Below, in pieces: positions 44,498-55,670 of a DNA stretch of 64,000 nucleotides. Made by a program: the position numbers and the translations under genes. Source of the stretch: Rapana venosa. Its lineage: Eukaryota > Mollusca > Gastropoda > Neogastropoda > Muricidae. Each line of letters starts with the position of its first letter. Position 1 is the stretch's first letter. The stretch is from NCBI GenBank assembly GCA_028751875.1, contig CM054157.1:51146508-51210507 (forward strand). Direction: 5' to 3'. The notes beneath the pieces are model-generated. The model was not told the origin of the DNA. It saw nothing but the letters and a program-made list of their open reading frames with translations, and ran no database searches.

Positions 44498-47400
44498 AGT
44501 TTAAGGGGGAAAAGGGGGGAAATTTCACCTTAAATAAAATAGAGAAATAAAATTTAAAAAAAAAAACCCCCCAATTTTAAAAACAAGTAGAACCCCTTTA
44601 CATCCCCAAATTAAAACCCCCTTAATAAAAACGGGGAACATAAAAACAAAAAAACAAAAATAAAACCCTAAAACAGTTTCGTTATAATAGTACAAATTTA
44701 ATTAATCTCAACTGAATAAAAACAACATCCACGAAAAAAAATCTATTAAATTTTTAAAAAGGGCAAAGGGTGGGGAGAGGGGGGGAAGGGGGAAAAAGGG
44801 GGAGAGGGAGAGGAGGGGGAGAGGAGGGGAAAGAGGGGAGGAAGGAAGAGGAGAGAAAGAGAGAGAGAGGGGAAGAGGGGAGAGGGGAGAGAGAGGAAAG
44901 AGAAAAAACCCCAACTATCAAGCAATCAGGTCCCCATAAAAAGTTTTTTAAAAAAATTTCCCCCTTTTCCCATTTGTTTTAAAAATTGCAGTTTTTACTA
45001 GTTGCAAAAGATTACTTTTATTCTTTGCAAAATTTATGTCCCCTTTTTCCCTTTCCCCCCCCCTTAAAACCTTTCCACACTTTATTACGGGGGTGGGGGG
45101 GGGGGGTTTTTAAAACACAAAAATTTGGGGGGGGGGGGGGGGGGGGGGGGGTTTTTTTTTGGTTGTTGTGGGGGAATTCCTTTATGCTGGAAAAATGTAA
45201 GTATGGTTGTTTTTGCCGTATTAAACTTGGTTTTTTGGCCTTTAAAGTAAATTTCCCCTAGGATTCATCCCTTTTTGGGGGAATGGTTTTTTAGCTGTGT
45301 CTTAAAAACGGGTTTTTTGTTTTTGATAATTTAAGCGTTTGGGGAGTTGGGTTCCTAAGCACTACCGAGTAAAAGAAGCTTTTTTTTGGTAAAGTTTATT
45401 TCTTGGTCTGGGGAAATGTTAGAGATGATTATTCGGGTTCATTGATTTTGAAGTATTAGGACTTTGGGGGGGCCCTTTTCCCCTTTTGACAACTTTCTGG
45501 ATAAATAGAGTTTTATTTGATAAAGCCCCTTTTTTAAAGGGGTAGGATTTGTTTTTTAAAATCTTTGATGGTTGGGAGCTTGTTTTTTATTTAGAACAAG
45601 TTTCAGGGTTTTTATATAACTATGAATCATTTTAAATTTTTCATTTGCGGCTGCCCCAAAGAGATAAAGATAGTCAACAATGGGAAAAATATGGCCGCAA
45701 AAAAAGATTTTGCGAAGGGGTTTATTAAAAAAAATGTTTTATTTTTGATAACTGAATTTAGCTTGTAAAAAAGGGGACTTTTTCCTAGCCCCCACCACAT
45801 GGTGGGTCCAAGTAAGATTTTGTCAAAAATTTTCACCCAGGAAAATTTTGTGGGAGTCAACTTCTTTAATTTTTCCCTTTTTTTCTATAACAGAGGGTTT
45901 GGATTTTTTCTTTCATTTTTTTTTTCTTTGTCTTGCTAAATAAAAATCCCTACACTTTGTTTTTCGGTTTTTTTTGGGACATATTTGGGTTTAAGGCTTC
46001 GGGCCAATAACCCAAACTGTCAATAATTTTGTTGAAGTTTTTATTGTAAGTCTGTGGGGGTCAGTCACTACCCTTTGAGGGATGTGGCCTAGCAAACCCT
46101 TTTAAGCTTCATTCTGAAATTGGGGGGGAAGTCCCTTTTCCTAGATTTGGAAAAAAAAGAAGTGGAAACCCCAATTTTTGACCCTTGTGGTAATCCCCTG
46201 TTTTAAAAGGTACTGTTCCCATGTTTTTTTTTTGGGAGGTTTTTAGCTGCTGGGATTCGAAAAAAAGCTTTTTTTAAAAAAAATTTTTCCTTTCTGGTGT
46301 TTTGTTTTACAAGTGAAGTTTACGCAATAAAAGGGGGTTTTATTGATTACTTTAAAAGCTTTTTTAAAGTCCCAAAAAAAAAGGGGCCCGTATATTTATT
46401 TTTAATGATGTTGTTAGGAGGGCTGGGTTTTGTAATTTGGGGTAAGAGTTGGGGGGACAGGAAAAGTTTTTACGAAAAACCCGACATTTCCCTTTTAAAA
46501 GATTGTTGTTTTTCCAAAAATAGGAATATTCGGATTTTTTGGGTATGTTTTTTTAAAAGGGTTTTTGATAAGACAGACAGAAATTGGGGGTTGGTCTGGA
46601 ATTTTTTAAAGGCCCCAAACAGGGATCCCTGGTTTTTTGGGTGGTAGGGTTTTTGCCTTTTTTAAAAATGGCGGAAAGTTGTTTTTCTCTATGCACATTC
46701 GATAATTGTTCTAAATAATGGAAGTCATTTTCATTTGACCCGTCATTTGATTTACTTTGTCCGGGAAATGTTTGAGAAATGGTTGTTCAATTCATCAGCC
46801 GATATATTTTAACTGGCTGTTGTTTTTGATATAGGTTTATTTCATAATGGAATTTTGGGGTTTTTCCCTACAGTCGGAGTTTGGGGAATTTTAATTTTCC
46901 ACTTTTGAAGTAATCCCGTTTTGATTTGCGTTTTAAAATGAATTTCTTTGGGGTTTTTTTGGCTCTGAAGGGTCCCTTTTAACCATGTGTTTTTAAAAAG
47001 TCTTTAGGGGTATTTTGGATTCTATGTTTTTTTGTTATCCAAGGTGGTTTGATTTTTCTTGAAATCTTTTTTTTTATGAAAGGGGCAGTTTGTCGTTTAC
47101 TGAAGGGAAATGTCCAATCCCCAAAAACAGCAGCTTTTATCGGGTCTGGGGTTTGGTATATGTCTGTAATGGGGAGTTTGTCCCAATTTAGAAAAGGAAA
47201 AACTTGCTATTAAAGTTTTTTTTAAATTTTCCCGTAAAAAATGTTTTAATTCCCCCCTTTTGGTATTTTTGATACGATTTTTAAAACCCAAATAAAAACA
47301 CAAATGGTTTAAGGGTCACGCATCCCCATGAGGGGAGGGACTACTTTGTTATGTTTGTTTTGTTGGGAGTGTAGTTGATTTTATTAAAGTTTTTGAGGGT

Positions 47401-48483
47401 TTTTTGTTACCAGTTGGTCTATTTTAGTTTTTTTTAGGCCAAAAAATAGAAAAATTGTGGCTCCATTTTTTGGGTTTTGGTTTTAAAAAATCCTTTTGTT
47501 AAAATCCCCAAAAAATAAATTGGGTTTTAAATTTTTTAAAAAAATTACCTCGTTTCCCTAAGGGAGTTGAAAAATTTTTTTTAGCCGTCCTGGTTTTTTT
47601 AAGGATTTTTTGTAATTTAAAACCTATTAAAATTGGTCTATTGTGTTTTAATTTTATTTCAATCCACATGGAAATTTAATGTCCCTAAACCTAAAGGGTT
47701 TTTATTTTTTTTACCAAAATGAGCGGGAGGCTTTTATATGTAAGTAACCCGTGGGACTTTTGGGTTTTGAGGTTTTTTTGGAAACTTCACGGAAGATTTG
47801 ATACCCCCCAATATTTTATGTGGGGCATCTGTAACATTTTGGAGAAAAACTAGGCCCCCAAAAAAAATGAAAAGGAAATTTTCCCTTTTTTGTATTTATG
47901 GGGTTCAAAAGTTCCCTCTTTTTTTTTTGTTTTCATGTTGATATTTTGGTACCTTTTCTCGGAGGCCCCGTTTTTTTTGGGGAAATTGTCTGGGTTTGAG
48001 AAAAATATATTTCCGGTTGTTGGCTAATTTATGTATATTTTTCTTGTTTCAAATTTTTTTCGGTTTTAAATAAACTATCAAAAATTTAAGACCCCTTTAG
48101 TTGGTTTTTTATTCAATAATCAAAAAAGGAAATATAATATGAAAAAGAAGGAACAAACCCAAAAAAAAAACCCAAAAAAATCCAAAGGTCAAAAATTTTT
48201 TTAAAAGGGTGCTCTGGTCTGGGAAAATTCGTCTGGTTTTATTAACAAAAGTATAAAAAAATCCAGTTCCCCTTTTTAATTCATAAAACAAATGGAGATC
48301 AAAGTTACCAAAACATACATTAAATTTTAAATTTTTTTGAAAAAGAAAAACTACAAAACTCTTCTTTTTTTTTCTAAAACAAAAACTATCAAAATTTCAC
48401 AATAACGATTCCCAAAAAAAGCTCTTTTTACAAGGAAGATACTTACAAGCGGATACAATTTTAAAGTAAGGGAAATTTTTTGG

Positions 48484-48514
<31 letters not shown>

Positions 48515-49083
48515 TTGCAAAATTTGTCTTTTTAAAACAACTGGGCGATGCCCAGAGGGCCCGGGTAGCAATATAGCGCTAATCCCCCAAAAATCAATTG
48601 TTTCAATCAAGAGATGCTTGTATAAACCGTCATTTACCCCAAAAATTTGGGTGACTTGGTTACCCTGGGGAATTCTAAGGAACTACTGGAAGAAAAGAAA
48701 ATTTAAAGAAACCCCCTATGTTAAATTTTTCACTAAACCGTCTGTTTTAATTTTAAAAGTAGGGTTTTTTGAAAAAGCATTTTTCCCGATCTTCAGGGTA
48801 AAACCCCTTTCTCGGTCCCCTCCAAAATCCCCTTGTACGGAAGTGGACGGGTAGGGCCCTTTGTACACAGTGGGTTTTTTTCACCCCACCCCCCTTTTGT
48901 TTTTTTCCCAAAAAATGGGGGGTACTTTAAAAAATGTTTATTTATGAGATTCCCTGCATTTGCAAAAGAATCCTCCCCAAAAACTAAAATAGCCTTAATT
49001 TTCTAAAAGGGTTTTTTGTTTCTTTTAAAACGCGTTAGAAAAAAAATGATCCAAAAGTGGGAAAGTGAAAGGCCATGTGGTGA

Positions 49084-49680
49084 TAAATAATAATAATAAT
49101 AATAATGTTAGAATTTTTATAGGGGCTGAATTTTTTGTAAAGTAAAAAATCAAAGCGCTTGCATTTAAATCCCTTCCAAAAGCATGCAACCCTCCCTAAA
49201 CACAAAATAAACCCAAAAATTTAAATTTATATACACAACACACCCTTTGGTGGGGGTGGGGGAAGGGGGAAGGCAGCTTTGGGGAAAATAGGGGAAAATA
49301 AAAAAGGGGAAGACTCAAGTCGAGTATAAGTGCGTTTTAAAAAGGTAGATTTGAAAAATCAAAAGAAGGCTTTTTGGCGAAGTGGGGAAAAGGGAGGGTT
49401 TGTTCCATGGGAGGGACCGGGGAAAAAGAGAAGGGCGACGGGCCCCAAAATGGTTTGTTTTTAAAATTTGGGGGTTCGAAAGCAAAATGTTCTACCGCGA
49501 ACGAAGGGGAAAGGGAGGAATGTACCGGGGAAAACAGTTACAGAAATAAAAAGGTGCAATTTGTGGGGACATTTTTAAAAAAAAGGATATTTAAATTTTT
49601 ACTTTTTTTCTTTGTGGGGACAGGCGCCAGTGAAGAGATCCCAAAAGAGGAGTTATGTGTTTTAGATTTTTTTTAAGGAC
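49084..49680 (-). mobile_element. Smeared L2/CR1-like LINE 3' end, minus strand
   Basis: (AAT)n tail at 49087-49104, then TTTTTATAGGGGCTGAATTT and CAAAGCGCTTGCAT correspond to TTTATATAGCGCTGTATCTT and CAAAGCGCTT elsewhere. Further along (49290-49460), GTGCGTTTTAAAAAGG and GGGCGACGGGCC match AAATGTGTCTTGAGGCCGGA and AGAGCGACGGCC of the LINE at 30011-30875. Same element, corrupted. Confidence 0.65.
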
Positions 49681-50669
49681 CAGGGCCCAGCTGCAGGTTA
49701 AAAGTGTCCCTCGAGAAAGAAAAGAGAGAAATTTTTTTAAAACCGGGTTTTTTGGGTTTTGCTTTTAAGACAGATACTTGGAATTGCACTTAATTTCGCC
49801 TATTTATAGTCCCAAAACTGGCAGGTCTGGGTGATGATTTTTTTTTAGAGAGTGTGTTTTCAAGAAACCCCAAAAAAGATATTTCACAGAAACTGGAAAG
49901 AGGGAAACCGACTTTTACGAATTCCATGAATCGTTTTTTTTTGATGGAGGGGGAAAATTTTGGGTTTTGGGCCCCATGGATGGCCCTTTTGTTTTTTTCG
50001 GCATTTAAACGGGAACTTTTTTGAGTCATCCTTTTTTAAGTTAAAAAAGGCATGGGCCTATTTTTCAGGAGGGAAGGCAGATTTTCAAGGGGTTTTTCTT
50101 CATTGGGAAACGGTGTATTGGCATAGAAATGATGATCCAATTTTGAAAGGTTGGTTTTTTTATGTGGGGAGAGTGGGCCATTTGAGAGTGAAGAGGGAAA
50201 AACCCAGAAAAATGATCCCCGGGGACTCCAATTCCCGTTTTACAGGTTTTGATTTAAAATTTTTCTGAAAAAGAAACCCTTTTGGTATCCCTTTTTTTGA
50301 GGGGGAAAGAAATAAACCAGGTGAGGGCAGTGCCTTAATAAACCCAAAAATGGGTTTTTAGGCGAAGGGGGAAAAAAAATTTGGGGTGAACTATATGTCC
50401 AAAAGGCCCGAAAAAGGTCGAGAAGAGGGAGGAGGGAGATTTTTTCCCCAACATCCAAACGAGTAGGGTATTAAAGTGGGGGAAAGGGTGGTTTCGGTAC
50501 GTGGTTTGGGGCGATAGGCGAAATTTAAAAAAGGGGGGGGGGGGGGTTTTTGGAATTTAAGGTTTGGGAAATTTAGTTGTTTTAGAAAAACTTTTTCAAG
50601 TAAAAAAGGAGGGTGAAAAGGTAAGTTAGAGACAGGTCTGTAAATTTTTAAAAATGTTGGGATCAAGGG

Positions 50670-50945
50670 AAGGGGTAAAGGGAAAGGTGTCCCCTAACCC
50701 ATAAGGTTAAGGGGGGCAGGGTAGAGACCTCACTTCTCCAGGGGCCAGCTATTGAGGGGGGCGCCCATTCCTCTCCCCCGCTGCCCTTTCCCTTTCCCGA
50801 CCCCAAAAAGGAAAAGGTACCCCTTTACCGCTGGGGGAACTGGGGAACTGTACTGAAGCCAAGGCGCGCAAAAAGGTTTCCCCTTTCCAAATGGAACCCC
50901 GCCGACGCTGCCCTTTAATTGGCTGGGGGAAAGCGAGTGCTCCCA
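50670..50945 (-). repeat. Smeared SINE S1, minus strand
   Basis: CTAACCCATAAGGTTAAGGG, GAGACCTCACTTCTCC, GGGGCCAGCTATTGAGG and CTTTCCCGACCCCAAAAAGG can be laid beside the reverse complement of 30108-30413 base for base, with single bases replaced by neighbours. This copy is the clearest proof of the corruption. Confidence 0.8.
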
Positions 50946-51779
50946 AACCCCTTAGATCCGTTTCCTGGGAAAGGGCCTGCTTTTTTAAATAGAGTTTTAA
51001 CTATTGCGGTTTTGGAAAAGCTGATGGAAAAAATTTCCCGACAAAGAGATGAGTTTATTATTTTTGGGGGGCAGAGGGGTACAAGTTTGGAAGGCATTGT
51101 AGAAGACAGGGGAGGTATGGGGATCAAATCGCATGATTTAAAAGTATTTCCTTTTAGAATTGTTGTGATTTCGCTTTCGCTTGGGGATGAAAGGGAAAAA
51201 AAGGGGGAGTGCCAGTGAAATTTGGGGGTCAGGAGGGCAGGCTGGAAATGGTTTGACCCTCTGGGGCGAAAGTTGCGGACTTTTAAATTTTTAAAAATAG
51301 GAAAAAAAAGATGGAGGGAAGTTCAGACAGGGGGTTTGGGGGTAGAAAGGGGTTGTTTTTGCGATCCAAGGGAAAATTTGAGGTGGGGGAACAGAGATTT
51401 TAAAGGAAATTTTGTGCAGGGAATTGGAAGAGTAATAATTTTTCTTTTCTGAAAGGATTAAAAATTTTTACTTTTTTTTGGTTTTTTTTTCCCGGGGAAG
51501 CTGTTTTTTGAAATTTCCCGTTTTTGATTTCCCCCACGCCCTTCTAAACGCCCACGTTTGCGTTTGCCATCAAAATATCGTTTGTGACCCTGGCGCCAGG
51601 GGGCCCGTCAGGCGGGGGATGGTCAGTTGGGGTTTCATGCTCGTCAAGCAATTGGCGGAGGACAGTTTGTGTTCTGGGGAGGCAGTGTGTAGAGTTTGCG
51701 AAAGGGGTTTTCCCTGTTTTGAAGAAAAGGGTTTTAAATTTTATGGCCCTTTAAAATTTCGACGGGTAACATATTTCTT

Positions 51780-53040
51780 TTTTTACAAAGGTTTTTTTGT
51801 GGAAAGGAAGAAAAGGGAAAGGGGGAATGGGTCGGGGAAAGCAGTTAAAAGGGCGGGGACCGATGTAACAAGGTTAAACGAAGCATTGGTGATCAGCCAG
51901 TCTAAAATATGACCGGATCTGTGTGTTGGTTCACTTACCAGTTGAGAAAGAGACTGATTTGACAGAGAAAGAGAAAGACGTTTAACATCAGGAGAATACT
52001 GGTTGTCAAAATGGAAGTTGAAGTCACCCAGAATTATGAGCTTGAGCTTAGTGGGAGAGAGGCTATAGTGGTCAAGGAGTGACTGAAATTCTTGATGAAA
52101 AAGGGAAGCTGTCAGATTGTTCTTACTGTTAGGAGGTGGACGGTAGAGGCAACAGAAAGTAACAGAATGGCCAGGTAGGTTGAGGTTGAGTTGGCAAACT
52201 TCAAAGGATTCATGTGGAAAAGGAAGGTTTTGATTGAAAGAAAGAGCTGGTTGCAACATGTCTTTATAAATGATGCCAATGCCACCTCCACGGGAGAGTC
52301 GGGGAAAAGAAACGGTGGTGTTAGTTGTTTTATTTTTGGTTCGTGTCCGTGTGGTTTAAGCCAGGTTTCAGTAGGAAAGGTTATATCAATGTCTTTTTCG
52401 GAGATGAAATCAGAAATATAATCAGCTTTACCATCAGGACAGACAGACTGCACATTGAACAAAGAAATGTGAAGGAGATCTGAAGGCAGCGGAGGGGTTG
52501 AAGAAGAAAGTGGTGAGTTGGGGAAGCAATCAGAGGAAGAGGATGAAAGCGATGGTAGCGATGTGGATATCGGAAGAGCAGACAAGAGTTTGGATGGTGA
52601 GTCAGAAGTAGATGTAGAAAGAACTGTGTTAATTTCACACACATCATGATACACATTAGAACCACAAAAAAGATTGTTCGAATTGTGCACAACAGAAGAA
52701 TCAGAAGCTGAAGGGGCAGGTGAACAGCAGCATGAGGAAGCAGCGTTGTCACGGGAGACGGAAGTGACGTCAGAGCTGAGGGGGGAGACACGGGAGATGG
52801 AAGTGCACCACTGCCAATGACGTTGGCCTGCCCGTGTTCCCCTTCTAGTTTTGCTGCGGTGGATTCCCAGATTTAGGATGCGCTGTCTCAGCTGAGGAGA
52901 GAGAGCGTAATGGTTATGGCAAAAGTCACGTGAACGTATTGCTTTAATGTCCACGGCTCCCAGTGCCATCCTGGCCAAACAGCACACACTGAAGGGTGGT
53001 GATGGGGGTGGTGAGGGATCGTGAAACACGTGAATATGGT
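51780..53040 (-). mobile_element. L2/CR1-like LINE, 5' half (leader and endonuclease), minus strand
   Basis: From about 53010 the frame has LNLGIHRSKTRRGTRAGQRH, then a long Ser-rich region (about 52760-52500), then the endonuclease: LHISLFNVQSVCPDGKADYI, TETWLKPHGHEP (degraded LTETWL). After a frameshift near 52310 come VTFCCLYRPPPNSKNN, LKLIILGDFNFHFDN (catalytic GDFN) and GHILDWLITN. It runs into the smeared zone at 51900, where the expected ALSDHFPV-type motif appears as AFPDPFPL. The RT part is unreadable downstream. Belongs to the L2/CR1 group by motif wording. Confidence 0.85.
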
Positions 53041-53099
53041 TGATGGGCAGCAGGGTCAGATTGAAGTGGGTCACAAAGACCAGCACGGTCAGGTAAACA

Positions 53100-53500
53100 A
53101 AACTCATCAAGTCAATGGAATTTTGAACAATCAAATAGTACATGAAAAATTACTAATTGTAATATCTCAAAAAGCAAATAGTTACAAAGAAAAATGTTCT
53201 GACCATTCGATTCAGAATGAAAACACAGTCACAATGATGTAAAATATTCTCTTCAGGAGGCCGGAAAAACACATACATTCAGCATTCAAACAAGAGCTAC
53301 ACACACTGCTGCCACCAGGCGCAAAGGTGAACACTCCAATATCACACACGATATCACACACACATATATACACACACACCCTCTCTCTCTCTCTCCTCTA
53401 AACAAAAGAATAAGAAAAAAAATAAATCTCTTTCATCTTGTCAAGGCACTCTACTGAAAACTGATGAGGCTAGGCTAGGCCTATACCTACAATAAAGTTC
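53100..53500. other. TRIM37 intron with (CA)n/(CT)n
   Basis: AT-rich sequence, with CACACA/CTCTCT runs at about 53340-53398. No gene seen apart from the exon that follows. Confidence 0.5.
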
Positions 53501-53515
53501 CAAGTGAACTCTCAC

Positions 53516-53638
53516 CAAATCTTTCACTTGGTGCAGCAGACTGCTTTGTCTGTGGCGTATGTCAGTCAGGCAGCCATGCAGTTGCTGTTTCTGCTCTGTG
53601 TATTCTTTGTCTGCAGGTCGGAAACTGTGGCCACCATG
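53516..53638 (-). CDS. TRIM37: TRIM37-like exon, end of B-box and start of coiled coil
   Basis: 123-bp minus-strand exon of exactly 41 codons, acceptor ATACCTCAG, donor GTGAGAG. It begins HGGHSFRPADKEYTEQKQQL, matching [20 protein letters not shown] at the end of the second zinc-binding B-box segment in vertebrate TRIM37, and ends SLLHQVKDL (vertebrate SLVQEVE). HGGH supplies the last His ligands of the B-box. A (GA)n repeat sits right behind the acceptor (53669-53690). The preceding RING/B-box exon is not found in the window. Confidence 0.88.
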
Positions 53639-53894
53639 CTGAGGTATGGAAAAAAAATCGGAGTTGAGAGAGAGAGAGAGAGAGAGAGAGCTTATGCCCC
53701 ACACAGATAACAAATCAACAGCTGCAGACAGAAACAATAACAGCTATGATTAATCGCAACTAAACCATTTTCTTTACATGTATAGACCGACTGTTCTCTG
53801 TCATATAATTGTTCTCTGTAGATGCTGAAAGCACGTTTTAATGACACTGGCTAGGATATTTACGATACTTGGGCGATTTATATCGTGTTTGGGG
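53639..53894. other. TRIM37 intron, (GA)n at 53669-53690
   Basis: AT-rich unremarkable sequence; nothing resembling a RING exon. Confidence 0.5.
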
Positions 53895-54290
53895 TGGGGA
53901 GGAATAACCTAGTGGTAGAGCGCTGCGCTCGTGATCTGACGGCCCAGGATCGAACCACTACGGAGGCACCCGTCTTAGGGAGTTACATCAGTACTGACTC
54001 CACTCCCCCGAAAGTGTTTTTAGATAAGACTATAAACCGAGGCACCTGTGTGCGAACGCACGCAGAACCTCTTGCACAAACGTTAAAACCCGTTCCACAT
54101 TTCGAAAGAGAAGGCCACTCCTTGCTGGTAAGAAAAGATTTTTTTTAATGCACGCACACTGCTGTCGTGTTTAGACACCATCTCCAAAGTCGGAATGTAG
54201 CTACCTTAATGGTTGTTGGTCAAAAGGGTGGCATACACAAAATGTCACCATTGGTGAACCTCGGACCTCTAGCTAAGGTATGAACAGAAA
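53895..54290 (+). repeat. tRNA-derived SINE S2, copy 1
   Basis: tRNA-like head with A box TAACCTAGTGGTAGAGCGCTGC and B-box-like GGATCGAACC (53906-53957), then a body CAGTACTGACTCCACTCCCC, GAGAAGGCCACTCC and a 3' part AAAGTCGGAATGTAGCTACC ... ACCATTGGTGAACCTCGG. No cloverleaf-quality acceptor stem, so not a tRNA gene. Confidence 0.85.
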
Positions 54291-54381
54291 ATCGTTCTCT
54301 TAAATTTTCGAATGTAGGCCAACAAACAAAGAAACTACGATTCATTTTTAGTTTCATTTTTCCAATGGTTGGAACAAATCA

Positions 54382-54740
54382 AGGGACAGGACAGGCTAGT
54401 GGTTAGAGCATTGAGATCGTGGTTTGACGGCCTGGGTTCGAGCCACTACCGAGACACTAGTTTGAGGGAATTTTATTCTTGGAGTTAACACCAGTACTGA
54501 TTCCACTCCCCTGAAAGTCCTTCAAATGAGACTATAAACGAAAGTCCTATGTAAGCGCACGCAGACTATCTTGTGCACATGTTAAAACCCGTTTCGACTT
54601 TCAGAAGAGTAGGCAATCACGTGCCTGTAGGAACAGATGACAATTAAAAAAACCAAACGCATGCACACCAGCGTCAAAGTCGGAATGCCGCTACCTAATA
54701 AGGGGTGAACGGTCGCTTAGGCAAAATTTAGCAGGAGAAC
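54382..54740 (+). repeat. tRNA-derived SINE S2, copy 2
   Basis: Head GGCTAGTGGTTAGAGCATTG with B box GGGTTCGAGCC (54392-54442), body CAGTACTGATTCCACTCCCC and GAAGAGTAGGCAATCACGTG, 3' part AAAGTCGGAATGCCGCTACC. Same family as 53895-54290. Confidence 0.88.
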
Positions 54741-54944
54741 TCCCCCGCCCCCCAAAACCAACCAACAAAAAACGAAAATCCAGACCCGAATCGGCGTCTA
54801 TCTTTGTAATGATCGTAGTATACAGCTAGGTATATAATTATATCACATTTTCTTCTCCTTCTTTATCATCAGCAACTATTGTTGTCTGTCATATGAGCAA
54901 AAATGCGTCGCACATATCTTTTGAATCTGACAGTAACACACTCA

Positions 54945-55060
54945 CATGTCTGCCTCTCCCTGTAATCGGAATGCGTACCCTTATGGTGGGTAAAAAATAA
55001 ACGGTCGCGTATGCAAAAACTGCTTCATTGGTGAACCTTAGGGCTCCAGCCAAGGAACGA
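54945..55060 (+). repeat. SINE S2 3' part, copy 3
   Basis: AATCGGAATGCGTACCCTTA, ACGGTCGCGTATGC and TTCATTGGTGAACCTTAGG match the 3' segment of the two preceding SINEs; the head is absent. Confidence 0.7.
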
Positions 55061-55393
55061 AAAAATGTCTGTCAACGAATATTTGTCTAACTTTATGCTT
55101 TAACGTCACGGATCATGGACATCGCACGACAAAAAGCACTAGGTACGTAAACTTTTGTCCGTTTTTTCACGTGATGGCTCCCTTCTTGCCATCTTTGTTC
55201 AAACATGTTTTAAATTCATTAAGAAACCGCGAAAAACTACCCACTTCTTGGATCACTCCTATGATATGAGCCAAGGATGGAGCTGGCGACAAACATTGGA
55301 CACCCAGTGTGTTTTTCTTATTTGCATTGTACAAGCTTTCCGAGGTAATGCATTTGTTATCTATCTTAGCCAATAACGCTCAGCGTCACAGCA

Positions 55394-55396
<3 letters not shown>

Positions 55397-55491
<95 letters not shown>

Positions 55492-55670
55492 TAATGGAAT
55501 AAGCACCCATGTGCTTTTCTACAATCAGTCCCCGCCCTTAGGGATATATGAGAGAAAGAGAGAGACAGAGACAGAGAGAGAGAGTGTGTGTGTTGGGGTA
55601 GAATTGAACCTAAGACTGTTCGAGTTTTTTGTCCACCTGCTGGAGAGAGAGAGAGAGAGAGAGAGAGAGA
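55397..55670 (+). repeat. (GA)n microsatellites
   Basis: Long GA runs at 55397-55487 and 55643-55670 with shorter ones between; the second abuts the 3' end of the minus-strand LINE (its TC tail on the element's strand). Confidence 0.92.

Larger units (their letters stand above)
41930..51900. other. About 10 kb of smeared, unreliable sequence
   Basis: Composition changes abruptly at about 41930 and recovers at about 51900. Homopolymers of 4-10 bases follow one another almost everywhere, and poly-G runs reach 25-35 bases (44443-44496, 45127-45151). Known repeats inside are recognisable but distorted (SINE 50670-50945, LINE ends 49084-49680 and 51780-51900); in the SINE most wrong bases equal the preceding base on the plus strand. 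Real exons, including an expected TRIM37 coiled-coil exon, would be unreadable here. None of the short frames deserves a call. Confidence 0.85.

Noticed and set aside
50919..51218. Plus-strand protein of 99 codons
   Set aside because: Lies in the smeared block next to LINE sequence on the other strand; no motif, composition shaped by the corruption.
53906..53957. tRNA gene
   Set aside because: A and B boxes are present, but the sequence belongs to a repeated SINE and no good acceptor stem forms.
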